From contig WBZZ01006960.1 in the NCBI GenBank assembly GCA_019918135.1, positions 1 through 64,000 on the forward strand: 64,000 nt of DNA, read 5' to 3'. The notes under the pieces were generated by a model that was not told where the DNA came from, did not search any database, and saw nothing but the letters and a program-made list of their open reading frames with translations. Below, piece after piece: positions 1 to 12,900 of the stretch (its first letter is position 1; every line of letters begins with the position of its first letter). Made by a program: the position numbers and the translations under genes. The stretch is from Paulinella micropora. Taxonomy: Eukaryota; Cercozoa; Imbricatea; Euglyphida; Paulinellidae.

Positions 1-2463
1 CCTCTCTGAGGGGTTCCCTGCCACCTCGAGGCTCCTCTCCATGTTCCTCGTCCTCGTCCTCCTCCTCCTCGTCCTCCTGCTCCTGCTCCTCTCCTTCGTC
101 CTCTTTGAGAGGCCTTTAAGTTCTTTTGTCTCTCCCTTTCCTCCTTCTTCTCCTTCATCCTCTTCATGTAGGTAATGATTGCCTCTCGTAACTCCTCATC
201 ATCACACATATTGGCATACCAACCTTCGTTCACAGCGGCAATCTGAAGCATATTGAAAAGGCCCGGTTCCTTGCCTTCCGTCCTGCTCAGAAAATTTGCC
301 CTTGCTGTTGGGTTCTGCCTATCATGATTGAAAGAGCAGTCTCTGTTCTCCATCTGTGCCTTACACTGCAAGCCCGCGAACCACCTCCAACATGCGGTCT
401 TCAGGTCTGGCTCTCTCTGTCTCTTCCAACCGGCAACTCTGTTTGTGTACGTGGCTTGTGCGCCAACAGGTACACCGCCTGCCTGTGCCGTATGTGCCTC
501 CGTGAGCGAGTCCATGTTTGAGCATGCACTCATCACTTCTTGAAACAGTGCTGACGGAGCAACGCTTTGAACCGTATTTTCGAACACGTGTGTCTCGAGG
601 AAGTTCTTGGACTTCACTGAGCTAAACGTCGAGCATTGTTGTATGAGCTGAGTAAGCTTACTCGGGTTAACTGTGTGTAACGCCGAAAAGAAATAGAGGA
701 TGATCGACTTGCGGCCATAGAATAGCCCATAGGAGGAAACTACCACCGTAAGGGTCGCCGCCAAGCCAACAGCACTCCTCAAACTCATCGCCACTGTCTC
801 AAAGATTTCAAATCCTATGAGAGTACCAGTGCAGAGATGCTGGTATCCATGAGATTGAAAATATGAAATGAGTGTGGCCACCGCCAGTTCACACTGAGCG
901 TCTAGGCCTGTTGCATTGTTTCTCTTAATCTCCTCCTTCTTTCTCAAAAACTTGTACTGTGTCAGATCAAATCCCTCCGAGACTAGAGATTGGTCAAAAA
1001 CAGTAACAAGGGCCTCGTATTCCTGCGTTTCGTCGCAAGGAAAAGCCTTCATGCAGACATTGATCTCTTTGAGCTTGCTCAAAAGCGAAGCATCAGAGTC
1101 TTTGTCTGAGCTCGTCTTGGCATATAGCATGAGATTTGCCACTCCTCCTTTCTTCCCCTTGAAGGCATTTATGGTGTTTTGTCTGTCTTTCTTCTCCGTG
1201 TTTGTGACCACCACCGTAGTTGAGCCCGGGGGTGTAGGGGCTGGTGGGGCAGGAGCTGGTGGGGAAGATATGTCGGAGGGTGTGCACTTGCACCACTCAC
1301 TTTTGCTTTCATTCTTTCCAGTCTCATCTTCTTCTCGAACTCCTCATTTCTCTTTCACCTTCGTCTTCTCAGATATCACCAGCTTTTGAGCATGAGTGAT
1401 AAAGGCCACCAATTCAGAAGCAGATCTGAGAAAATTATATTTCTCCACATATTGGTCAACACCTGCTTTATTGGCGACCGGTGGTGCGTTACTAAGTGAT
1501 TTAAGGACAGAGTGATCCTTGGTAGGAATCCATCTCTTCCACGCCTCCTTATGCAGTAACGCACCCATCAACAGTCTGATCTTGGTCAGAACTCTGTCGG
1601 TCTTCTAACTCATCAATCACAGGATGCGTTTCTCCTGCTGCCTTAATGCTTTTTTCCATCTCTGCCTTCCCCTCCTCCAAGGCCTTCATTTCCATCGTAA
1701 AAAAATGAAATATGCCACTCGAGTTTTTCGAACCCAGATTGGTCTTCATTTTTGTTACATCGACTGCCTCCTGACCAGTCGCGAGGAATCTGGCCGTTGC
1801 TCTTGGGTTTGTGTACCGGAGGTAACCCTCACATCGTGGGCCGTGTGAACGTTCCCAAATCAGGGTTTGAGTGTACACCCCAAAGATAGCATCGAGTAAT
1901 TCGAGGTGGGTGTGTGTGTCCTCAAACTTGATATGCTGTATCTTCTTTCTCTTTTCTGGATCAGAGACCAGTTTGCCGAGGAGCTGTGCTGTGTTTGATA
2001 ATAGGATATAGACATCCTTTTTAGCACGACTTTTCTCTCTTCTTTGATCCTGAGGGATCCACACATAGGTATCCTTCTCTCCCCCCATCTTGTTATCAAA
2101 ATCTTCTTTAGTGAGGTCATAGTGGTCTTGCACCCACTGTTGTTCCTCCACTGTGATCTCCTCTCCATCACTATGAATCAAGTCGATCATTTTTCGTCCT
2201 CCTCCTCCCGTCTAGGCAGGTGATAAGGGATTATCATATGCTCCTCCTCCTCCCGTCTCTTCTTGTTCAAATCCTCCTTCATCTTCGTCTCCTCCATATC
2301 TTCCTTCATCATCCCAGCCCTCTTCTACTCCTCCTCCTACTCCTTCATCTCCTCCTCCTCCTCCTTCATTCAATCCTCTTCCTCCTCCTCCTCCTGCTTC
2401 TTCTTCTTCTCTTCTTTGTTCTGCCTCCGAGAATTCACTCACTTCGGCGGTCTCTGTCGACAT
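1..2463 (-). pseudogene. gag of copy B, broken, runs off window start
   Basis: The start codon at 2463 matches the gag start of D. The N-terminal 80 residues are acidic and glycine-rich. Breaks seen: an in-frame TAG at 2212-2214 where D has a tyrosine codon, a frame change near 1605 and another near 1350. From about 1300 to base 1 the correct frame is open to the window edge and includes the capsid-like region and a CCCH-type finger (C-x8-C-x8-C-x3-H, about 300-375). The C-terminal arginine/glycine-rich part is cut by the window start. Gag would build the virus-like particle; the breaks suggest this copy cannot. Confidence 0.8.
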
Positions 2464-3251
2464 GATGTCGCAGTAGTAATCAACAGGAGGACAGTGTCAG
2501 CTCCTATGTTTGGTTTTTGTTCGTTTGTGTTCTGTTCCTCCTTCAGTCGATTGACTAGTGAAGAGAGAAACTAATAGAGAGGGTAGGATAAGATTCCCTG
2601 TCCTCTGTGAAACACTGTTTGTATGTTTGTTTTTGTTTGAGAAAAATAGTCTTTGAGACTTTCTCCGATTTCTTGTTCTCCTTACTCAAATTGCTTTCTC
2701 TTCCTTCTTTTCTATATTGTATCTAGTATGAGGCACTAGGACCTACAAACAGATAGTAATAGAGAAGCTAGAAAAGCTCTCCTTGAGAAGTCGACAGTCG
2801 GTCGGATAGGTTCTCAGACCCACCTTTAGAAAACGATCAGAGATTTGCAAAAATACTCTGACGTATGTGTGAGATAATGCAGATAACTGCACAAACTAGA
2901 AGGGTAGAGTGTTGTGCTCCTGTCCCTATGCTTGTTTGTGTTTTGTGTGTGTTCCTTCACTCTTCTGTCCACCTCCTTCTTCTTGGTCTCTGTGTGAGAA
3001 CAGCAAGAACGACAGAGAGTTTGTATCTAATGTCTGCTTGTGAGCACACAGATATGGATTGGGCTAGAGGGTACAAGACACCTGCTTGAGACCAATCAAA
3101 TTATTTGTTTTGTGAAAGAGAGTTATGAGGGAGCTGTGTTGGAGTGTTTGTTTTCGTCTGACGTCCCCGTGTGAGACAGGTCAGTGAAAATTCACTCTGT
3201 TGCCTGTGTGGCAAAGCAGAAAGAAATCACTCTAGTGATGTGGACTCCAAA
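2464..3251 (-). other. 5' leader of copy B
   Basis: This is the stretch between LTR and gag start. It is collinear with the leader of D (38908-39691). It has no credible reading frame and contains T-rich runs on the minus strand. It probably holds the primer-binding site and packaging signals, which is inferred from position alone. Confidence 0.6.
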
Positions 3252-3491
3252 TGTAATGCCCCCAATGATAGCTCAAGAAAAAGTCAGTAATACAACCAAA
3301 CACAGTCCTCAAAAGATGAGAATGATGTCTCGTTATATTAGCTCAGTGAAGCCGAAAAAGGAAAACGGCAACAGACCAGGAATAAAATGGCATCAGGTCC
3401 AATCCGGACAAATAATACTGAAAAACAGGCTGGTGCACCTGTCACCAGGAAAAGGTACTTTTTACCGGCTATCCGGGTGGTGATGCCTACA
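3252..3491 (-). repeat. 5' LTR of copy B
   Basis: On the minus strand it starts TGTAGGCATCACC and ends GCATTACA, so it has the usual TG...CA ends. The LTRs of C and D begin the same way. Directly downstream (minus strand, 3237-3251) lies TTTGGAGTCCACATC, the likely primer-binding site, which matches the position after the 5' LTRs of C (TTGGAGTCACCA) and D (TTTGGAGTCCATC). The tRNA primer was not identified. Confidence 0.85.
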
Positions 3492-4241
3492 CGATAGTGG
3501 GATATTTAATAACAGATAACTGTTCTAACGATATGAAGACTGAGAAATACCTAAAAGATGATAGGGACTCCGTAATCTCCAGACCAAGGATAACCCGGCG
3601 ACAGACCGGAACGGTAAGTATTGCCATTATATACCGGGTGGACCGGCATAATCACTTCTCCCCCCCCGAACGCGCCCACCTGTATGCGCGCGAGGTGTCG
3701 AACTTACGCACCCGCCGACCGATCTCGGGATAGAATGCAAATACGAACCTGAGTGACGGTCGTCGCCGTACTCGTATTAATGACTTAAGCAAAAATTTCA
3801 AGTCGGACCATTCGATGATACTTCGATTCGGCACCACCCGCCGCCTGAAAAATCGTGTATCCGCCACCTCTTGCTCGAAACCGTTATCCACCGTCGTTTG
3901 AATACGTTGGCAGGATAACTACGTTTACTATTAGTAATTGCTTTGTGACTGATAAGTATTTATTCGTATAGTTGAATGACCGTATAGTTCTAGTCAATAA
4001 TGGTAACGGACGTAACGGTCTATATTGGCATTTCAGGATTGAACAATAACCAATGTGTAATAATTACAGTCGTGCGGACTTTATTTCAGTTTTGTTATTA
4101 CCTTTGAGTTTGTCAGTTCTGCTATCTACTTGCGAATTCAAGTGTCGATTGGCATCGTGGCTTGTAACGGAGTCCCTCAGTAAACCGGAGTGTAAAGGTA
4201 TTAGGTCCGTGAGTGACCGGGTAGTTACCTAATCAACGGTT
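3492..4241 (+). other. Flank of copy B, then 5' LTR/leader-like sequence of element E
   Basis: No gene is visible. About 3570-3655 carries a block (CTCCAGACCAAGGATAACC, later GGAACGGTAAGTATTGCC) that recurs at about 21571-21655 just downstream of the copy A LTR. This marks a dispersed repeat, probably the LTR of element E. Neither end could be fixed. A C8 run lies at about 3660. Confidence 0.4.
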
Positions 4242-5588
4242 ATGAGCCGCTGGGGAAACGAATTTCGGCACCATGCGATTAGCATAAGACAATCGATGTC
4301 TCACACACCGGTGTTTAGCGGAAACAAAAAGGATTTACAGAGTTGCTATTATCAGATAAAGGAGTATGCCTACGGTATTAGCACAACCCTCGGGGATATG
4401 TTTCATGATGCTTTCCAAGACCATAAAGCGGCAAAAACAAAATATGGTTTTGATAGAGACAGGATGAGAAAAGCAGAAGAAATGGAAGAACCGAGAGAAC
4501 CACACGAGGTGGACACACCGGAGGGATCAGACGAAGAAGATGAAACAGAGACACAACAACCTCGACAACAGAGACAGAGAGGTAGCCAAACACCACAAGA
4601 CCAGAAGACAGCGACAGAGAAACCGGCCAACTGGAAAGACCTCAGAAAGGAAGAGAAGAAAGCTTGGGAGGATAGGGCGAACAGAAAGAAGAAAAGAGCG
4701 ATGACAAGAACCAACAAGGATGTGTACTTGCTGAAAAACAAGAGATACAGAGAAGAGCAACAGTATCTGCATCGCTGCAGAATGTTCCAACTTCTCGTTA
4801 CGACAGCATTCTCGGAATCTAAAGTAATTCAATTTCTTCGCAGCAAAAAGGTTCATTGCCCGTTTGAGAAAGTCGGCATTGTCAAAGAAAAATACGGTAA
4901 TCTAAGTGGTACGGCAAGATATATAGAGGAGAAAGCATTTAAAGAGATGAGACCGATACCGACAGAGGATATGGATGAGTATCTAACACAACATCTACTG
5001 CAGAAGAACTGGCTAGAGGCCCTGAGAGGGAAGCCTTTTGAGCCAGAGGAAGCAGTAAATGGGTTGTTAGAGAAGCCAGCAGAGCATGAGGCCTATGGGC
5101 CTGCATACCTCAATGATCATTATAGATTAGCAGCAGCGAGCAGGCCAACCCATGATGATATGGTAGAGTCGGCAAGAGAAATTTACGTGTTGTGGGAAGC
5201 AAAGCAGAAGAGACTCAGAAAGGAACGTAGGAATGAGAAAGAGAGGAAGAGAGAGGGTAAGGGAGCGAATCTACTGCTAGGAGAGGGAGAGGGAGGAGAG
5301 AAAGGAGGAAAGAGAGAGAAACACAAGAAACGGACAAAGAACGGGAAAGGGAAAAAGGGCGAGGGTAATGGGAATAGTGATAGTTCAGAGCAGGAATGGT
5401 GGCTCACGGCAACATGCTACATCTGCTACCAAACTGGACACACTAAGCGTTTTTGCCCCAAACTCAAGTCAAACCCCAAGCGAACCAGTTCAAATTTTTC
5501 TCACTCTAACTCCTCAAAAGAAAAGCAAAGAGACATGAATGGCAAGTTTCGAAAGAAAGGAGCCAAAGGAGTTACTCTAACTGTGTCT
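4242..5588 (+). CDS. Gag-like protein with CCHC zinc knuckle (element E), 3'-truncated
   Basis: The frame is open from ATG 4242. The first 60 residues resemble the N-terminal part of retrotransposon Gag proteins, followed by an acidic/glutamine-rich linker and a helical middle part. A long lysine/glutamate-rich stretch is followed by a knuckle C-x2-C-x4-H-x4-C (CYICYQTGHTKRFC, about 5416-5457) typical of nucleocapsid. After about 5588 the frame continues open to 5990, but the residues become serine/proline-rich; this is the antisense of the oppositely oriented ORF series F, so the real coding part ends at the junction. Protease and polymerase are missing. Copia-like origin is possible but not shown. 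Confidence 0.6.
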
Positions 5589-8500
5589 CCAGCAATCGTC
5601 AGTCCTTCTCCCGTGCCCTCTCTCTCTCTTCCTCTCGTTTTTTTCTTTCTGCTTCCTCCTGTGCCGCCTCGCTCCTCTCTTGTTCCCGTTCTTTTCTCTC
5701 CCTCTCTTTATTCCCGCTCCCATTACTTTCACCCTCTGTATTTCCCCTCCCGTTCACACCCAATCCGCTACATGCTCGCCCCTCTGCCTTCTGCTGTTTT
5801 GCATGTCGTTCCCCCTGTCTCTCTCCCATCCCCTCATCCCGTCCCCGCTTATATCCTATGTCAGATCCACGTATTCCCGTATAGGCACGTCCCTCCCCGG
5901 GCTCCCATATCCCGATCCGTCGCTCCGTCCCCGCAGGCGTCTCGCCCGTCGTTCCCATGTCATATGAAAATTCCCCATTCCCGTTCGTGATTCCGCCCTC
6001 ATTCTGCCCAGGCTCACCTGCCGTGGAGATCCCCACGATCGTCATATCATCGTCGCTGTTAGACTTAAGCGGACGCGCTTCCTCTTCCCGCGGAGGCCGA
6101 TCCTGTTCATATATACCATGAGTGCGATCGTGTTCCCGTTCTAAATCCTCTGTCGTTTGTTCCGTACCCGCAATGAATCCCGTGCCCTCAGGCTGCCCCT
6201 GTCGCTCCTGTGTTCCCGCCCCAGCCCCTGCAATCAACCCCTGTCGATCCGGGTGCACATGTGGCAAATGAGAGTGTGGTGTTCCACTTTTACCCCTGTG
6301 TCTGTCTCCGCCTCCCGCCATCCATATTTCAAGGTTTGTACCTGGTTTCCTATTCCCGATCTGGGTGCCTCCGCATAGCTGCTCCGCCCCCCACGGTATC
6401 ACCCACGTTGGTACCCTCTTCCACCGCTTCCGCGTCCCCGATACCCGCCTCTTCTATCATCCCGCCGAGTCCAATCGTTCGGAATTTGCCGCATGTTGGC
6501 CGCCCCTCTGGTAGTAACCACGATCCTTCCGCGTCCACCCTTTGGCCTGAATGTTCTCTTCGTTGAATGCCTTAAGTGCCTCTAACTCCCCTTGTGGGAA
6601 CATCCCTTCCAGGCCCCCAAGTTGTCACATCCCGTGCCGTATCGCCTCCTTCAATTCCCAATATGCCTCGTCCCTATGTTTTGGACTGCACTTATCCAGG
6701 TTGTCGTGCCACATGTCCTGGGCGTGGCTCACCTGACAATTCCCCCTGATCCCCAGCCAGTGCATGGCTATCGCCGTATAGCACGAATCTGCCGTCCAAT
6801 TTCTCGCCCTGACCGCTCTCCTGGCGTACTTCGGGAAACCTTCGATCAAATCCGCATCCGGTGGGTACCGTGACTGCCCTTGTAACAATGTAGTTCCGTG
6901 TTCGGTAGAGCCTTCGCATGAAATTCTGCGTCGAATTTAACCAGTCCCCCCCCCCCCATGTGGAATCCGATCCGAATCCGATCCGCGTGGAACACCTGTT
7001 GCGTCCGTCGCTCCTGACCCCGTCCGTATCCTCTCTCTCCAAAGCGTTGATCCCGCTGTTGATATCCCGAATCTCGCAGTGTTGCTCGATCCCCTCCACC
7101 CGGTGGGTAACGTCGGTACTGATCCCCAGATAGCTTCCGCTTCCCCATAGTTGTGTCGTTCCGATGGTTTTGATTGCGGAATCTTGAGCATCACCGCTGG
7201 CAAGGCAATCACACGATCTATCAGCGCCGGGTCGTCCTCGTGAAGGATCCAGCTAACCGGATTGAAGTTGAGGTTCAACGCCTGCCATCGAGCCTTCCCT
7301 TCCACCGTTATATCCGAGAACGCCATTACTTGTGTCACAATTTCCAAAACCACCGGTTTCGTCTCCTTATCCCTCCACAGCTTGGCCAAAACCACTGGGC
7401 CCGGTATACCTGTTTCTTACCGTGTAGTAAGCTGAGCCCCACAATGTTGACAAAGATATCCCGCAGTACCGCCCGCCTCGTTACCATAGTTTGCGCCGCG
7501 TCCTTCGACGCCTCTATTTCATCCCCGCTTTCCAGCAGCTGCGTGAACCCGTATACGCCCGCGAACACAAAATGAGCGGAGTCCACTATTTCCTCCCACT
7601 CCCCATTCCCTTATCAGTGAATTCTCGCTGAAAAGCATCCTCCCATAACTTCTTGTCAGCCAAGCGTGTATGTTCATCCCCCAATCCCAACAAGCTTCCC
7701 AGCAAGTAGCATATCTGTTCCGCCTTATCGCCACACTGTGCCGCCTTAGCTTCTTTCTGCAATACCACGATGAACTTTCGCAATGTGTTCATATAATCTT
7801 ATTCGTGTTAACGTTGCTTACTCACGTCGATCGGCTTCTCCCCCCGTTCTCTGACTAACTGTGTCTGCCGCAGCTGTGTAAGGACTCTGTCCCTGTGTTC
7901 TTTCCCTCCAATCTTAGATTTGCTCGAACTGCATCGTCGGCGTTTGTCCGAGTGGCCCCCGTCCCGTGACCCCGATCTGGACCGTGAGTCATCCGTGTCC
8001 GATCTTCTGTAATTTCGTGCCCTCCGTCGTTCCTTCTTCTTCTTCTTCCGCTTCTCCGGCGACGATTCCTCCGACTCCGCCTTGACCACCGCCATGCGAA
8101 TTCTTATCCACGTGTACCACCCCCGCACGCACCCGTTCAATATGGACAACCCGAACACCTATTGCCGTAGTTCCTTCTTTTTCGCCTCCTTATCGTCATT
8201 CGATGCTGCGTCCCCCAATGGCAACGCCTCGTCTATCAACTTGTTCAAATGGGACTCTTTCCGATCCATCCTCACCGCCGCGTCGGTCGTAGGCCCGGTC
8301 ATGTATTCTTTCATGGCGTCATAAGCCTTCCCGGCCATGTTTTTGATGCCCTGTGCGAAACCCGAATGGTATGCCTCTAGCAGGTCCGCCAGTTCCTCCG
8401 CTGGATTCCTGGAAAATGCCGCATCCCAGGCCTTTCGTGCATCAGCCATCTTATCCGTCGCCTGTTGCAACTCCCGCCGTTGGTTCCTCTCCACTTGACA

Positions 8501-8660
8501 CAAGGTCTTAATATCCCCGCTCGTTATATAGATTCCCTCTTCCAACATAGGGCTCATTGCATATCTGGGCAGATCCCCTTTTTCAACTTACTCCGATAAA
8601 ACCCCGCCCCCGCGTACAGAGCCTCCGCCAAATGAATCATCAAGACCAGCTGCATGCCCG
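5589..8660 (-). pseudogene. Decayed ORF series of an unidentified element (F)
   Basis: On the minus strand a chain of short frames passes the reading from one to the next: 8557-8159, 8158-7808, 7792-7586, 7586-7335, 7395-6937, 7148-6846, 6888-6625 and 6402-5599. They look like one or two former proteins broken by at least six frame changes. The first part is helical (about 130 residues), the second is a basic R/S/K-rich stretch, the middle has hydrophobic helices reminiscent of a capsid domain, and the last is E/R/G-rich. No known domain was recognised; a Gag-like origin is a guess from composition and neighbourhood. A consensus-like donor GTGAGT near 7833 leaves open that some frame changes are introns of a host gene. 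Confidence 0.4.
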
Positions 8661-8666
8661 GCCCGC

Positions 8667-9907
8667 ATGAAGTTTTACCAGGAATATGAGGCTCTTGTTA
8701 CTGTTTTTGACCAATCTCTAGTCTCGGAGGGATTCGATCTAACACAGTACAAGCTTTTGAGAAAGAAGGAGGAGATTAAGAGAAACAATGCAACAGGCCT
8801 AGACGCTCAGTGTGAACTGGCGGTGGCCACACTTATTTCATATTTTCAATCTCATGGTTACCAGCAACTCTGCACTGGTACTCTCATAGGATTTGAAATC
8901 TTTGAGACAGTGGCGATGAGTTTGAGGAGTGCTGTTGGCTTGGCGGCGACCCTTACGGAGGTAGGTTCCTCCTATGGGCTATTCTATGGCCGCAAGCCGA
9001 TCATCCTCTGTTTCTTCTCGGCGTTACACACAGTTAACCCGAGCAAGCTTACTCAACTCATACAACAATGCTCGACGTTTAGTACAGTGAAGTCCAAGAA
9101 CTTCCTCGAGACACACGTGTTCGAAATTACGGTTCGAAACGTTGCTCCGGCAGCACTGTTTCAAGAAGTGATGAGTGCATGCTCGCACTTGGACTCAGTC
9201 ACGGAGGCACATATGACACAGGCAGGCGGTGTACCTGTTGGCGCACAAGCCACGTACACAAACAGAGTTGCCGGTTGGAAGAGACAGAGAGAGCCAGACC
9301 TGAAGACCGCATGCTGGAGGTGGTTCGCGGGCTTGCAGTGTAAGGCACAGATGGAGAACAGAGACTGCTCTTTCAATCATGATAGGCAGAACCCAACAGC
9401 AAGGGCAAATTTTCTGAGCAGGACGGAAGGCAAGGAACCGGGCCTTTTCAACATGCTTCAGATTGCCGCTATGAACGAAGGCTGGTATGCCAATCAGTGT
9501 GATGATGAGGAGTTAAGAGAGGCAATTATTGCCTACATGAAGAGGATGAAGGAGAAGAAGGAGGAAAGGGAGAGACAAAAGAAGTCAAAGGCCTCTCAAA
9601 GAGGACGAGGAGGAGGAGCAGGAGCAGGAGGACGAGGAGGAGGAGGAGGACGAGGAGGAGGAGCATGGAGAGGAGCCCCGAGGTGGCAGGGAACCCCTCA
9701 AAGAGGAAGAGGAGGAGGTCGGGGATATACCCCTTACGGAGGGAGAGCTTTTCGGGCTCCAGCCCCCCACCCAGAGGAGGAGGAGGCTCATGGGCAAGCT
9801 CCAACCCGAATTTCGGTCGAGCTCAGGCCTACAACACTGCCTTGGACATCGATACGTCATCCTACCCGGACACTACTCAAGGTAATCGTTTCGAAGAGGT
9901 GGAATGA
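8667..9907 (+). pseudogene. gag of copy A, N-terminally truncated
   Basis: The capsid-like region is collinear with D from about 41150. It keeps the CCCH-type finger C-x8-C-x8-C-x3-H (about 9313-9381). An arginine/glycine-rich RGG tract follows (about 9595-9740), in which homopolymer differences shift the frame near 9765. The family's usual gag frame ends with TGA at 9905-9907, and pol continues in that same frame directly after the stop. The usual N-terminal third (acidic and glycine-rich) is missing. Confidence 0.8.
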
Positions 9908-12900
9908 CTGCAGGGGGAAGAAGAGAGGAAGGAGAAGACTGTGAAGTTTAACCCTAAAGTCACAGTGCTTTCTCATGCTGTTGTGCAGACTGGTCCAACG
10001 CTTCCTCCATGTGAGAGCAAAGATGTGGGTACACAGAGACTGCAGCCCCAAGGTAGTCTCATACCCGTTCACACATCACGGTTACCAATGATAACTGATG
10101 CAAATAGGAAGGCGAGACTTGCGATGGAGGCGAGGAGGCCTATGGCAGACGTATCGCCTCTGCCAAGCAAACAACCACGAACAGACTCAATGTCTACGAT
10201 CGCGGCGGGTGGCGAGAAAAAAGACAATGTGTGCACTCAAGTGCCACAAGACAATGTCACTAACATAGTAAACGCACCAGTACCGCAGAATAATAAAAAT
10301 ATTAATGAGGTGAAGCAGGAGGAGAAGAAGGAGGAGATGAAAAACTTAGAGACAAGACTCCAAAATTTGGAACGTAAAGTTCTTGTTCTCGCAGCCAATA
10401 TACAGAGGCCTGATGCTCTGTGTTATACATAACTTTATTGTGAAACATTGAAGACAATATTAAAAGTTCGTAATGATACGATGGCGAATATTAATATTGT
10501 CGGCCGGAAGTTTTTTAATCGATACCGGGACTGGGTGGACGGAAATATGAAAAATTCGACTGGCACTCTGAAGGGAGTGGGTAGCCGGACGGTCATCACG
10601 GGAATCATCACACTGACCTTTAAATTAAAATCCGCACGAGTATACCGCATGGACCTTTATGTCGTCCCCGGTTACCACGGATCAATATTACTATCGTATG
10701 ACCAATTGGCTACGATGGGGGCTGTGATTGATTGCGCCGCACGGCGAGTGATATATAGAGTAAAAAGAGGAGAAAAGAACGATACTGATCCCTTCAACGC
10801 TACTGACTCTTATGAGGCTTATGAGCTGAGTCTAGCGACGGATCACAAAAAGATGGCCATCGCACATGAGGCACTTGAGGTGTACGTTCACCCCCATGTC
10901 GTAAGACCGGATGAGCTGTCCTGGACCGACAATTGGGAGTCCCAAGTGTGGACTGTCACAGTTCCGACATGCCATTGGGACAAAAAGTCTATTGATGACT
11001 TAATCGAGAAGCGAAAGGAGGAGACTATATGTGTCGCACAAAGAAGCCCGTCGTTGGCGAGATTCGCGGAAGGAGTAGGAACAGATGTCCATATTACTAA
11101 CGGATGCTGTTTCCATGCGAAAGTAGGAGAAGAAAAAAAGGGAGGCGTTTGTACCAAGGAGAACGGGGCGAATCCCGGATACTCCACCAGAAACTATTAA
11201 AAGTTTTATTACTGGGGTGACGAGCCCACGTGGCCGCGTTCACTAACTGAAGTGAAGAAATGCTTACGGACTTTATTCGAAAATAATAAGCCGTATACTA
11301 TTATCCTGCCATATAATGAGAAGGCGATATGGGCGCAGGAAATAAGGGACCGGCTTATTGATCATCCTATACCGGTACCCTCTCGCAAGCAACAGCTAGT
11401 GGTGGCTTGTCGTATGGGAACTCGTGAGCAGAGCAGTGCATACAAGCGGAAGCTCAGAGACCTCGACAAGTTGAAATTGATACCGCAAGCATTCACATGC
11501 TTTGATGGTTTCTACACCCGGAAGGCTCCTTGCAATACGCGAGACTTATTGACATGCTGGTGGAGCTCGGCAAAGATGATGAGCCGGACACGGTCACGTA
11601 TGAAAAGACTGGCCTAGATGATGTCTCGGAAGAGGACTTACGCTTGGAGGAGGACAGAGAACCCCTCAAGCAACATAAGAAGATGTCTGATGAAGATTTT
11701 CAAGAGGCGGCGCGGAAAATTTTAGAAGGAGTAGGTACGGAGAAGGAGAAGGAGCTTTTAAAAGCAAAATTAGAGGCGAACAAGGAAATTTTTGACCCTC
11801 CACATGCAGGTGGTGTCAAACCTGAGGATTTCACTGCGGTTATTTACAAAATACCGGGTGCGGAGCCGTCACCGGCACCACGAAGAGCGAATTTGAGTAT
11901 ACATGAGGCGAAGATAGCGGAGGAGCTAGCAAGACAGCTGCTCAATGAGGACTTTATTGAGAGATAAACATCTCCAATAGTCTCACAACTGAGAATAGTG
12001 CCGAAGCCAGGAGGAGAATGGCGCCTGACAGTTAACTATGCTCGTGTTAACAAGGTGCTGGAGGAAGAGAGAAATCCTCTCCCGACATTAGAAGAAGGAA
12101 GGAGAGTACTGCGGAATGCAAAATTCTATTCGGTCATTGACCTTAAGAATGGCTTCTGGCAGATACCTTTGGAGGAAAAGTCCAGATGGCTGACGGCGTT
12201 TGTGGTGGGTATGGAAATATACCAATGGAAAGTGCTTCCGATGGGCCTCAAGCAAGCCCCAGGACTTTTCCAGAAGGCGATGCAGAAGATGTTGAGCAGT
12301 CAGTACGATGATTTGTTTGACTGAGGCTTTATGAGAAGGCGGGGACAGAAGGCGGGAGAATATGCATTTTGCTATATCGATGACATTATCGTATACTCTA
12401 ACACAATGGAGGAGCATATCGATCATTTGTCCGATATATTCAGGCGCATTGGAGCTTTTGGCCTGAAGTGCAATCTGAAGAAGTGTCAACTTGCCAAGAC
12501 GAGTGTGACATACTTAGGGTACGAGATCTCCCATAATCGAGTCTCGATATCCAAAGAGAAGAGGGAGGAGATTATGAATCGACCGATACCAAAGAACCGC
12601 ACTGAATTGCACTCATTCCTTGCGATGGCGCAATACTATAGCCAGTTTATACCCGATTGGGGTGCAACACGGGCTAAGTTGGAGAAAATGATAGATTTTG
12701 GAGACTTTGAGAAGTGGGGCGAAGAGGCTTTGCAAGCGTTTCATGCGCTCAAAGATCTTATTTATAAAGACCCAAAAGACGGAGGACTGGTGTTAACGAT
12801 GCCCGACTTTACGAAACAATTCGTAGTCGATACAGACGCATCTAAGTTTGCGATTGGGGCTGTATTACAATAAGAGGATGAGGAGAAGAAATTACGCCCA

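Larger units (their letters stand above)
1..3491 (-). mobile_element. Ty3-type LTR retrotransposon copy B, 5' part only
   Basis: Reading leftwards on the minus strand the segment has a 240-bp LTR (3252-3491), an untranslated leader (2464-3251) and gag (2463 to the window edge). It is nearly identical in order and sequence to the 5' part of copy D on the plus strand (38665-42375), which identifies it. The pol part and 3' LTR lie outside the window. The LTR resembles the 3' LTR of copy A most closely (shared variants near both ends), so B and A belong to one subfamily. Confidence 0.85.

Noticed and set aside
5589..5990. Continuation of the E protein to 5990
   Set aside because: From about 5589 the sequence belongs to the antisense ORF series; residues become S/P/L-rich without conservation.
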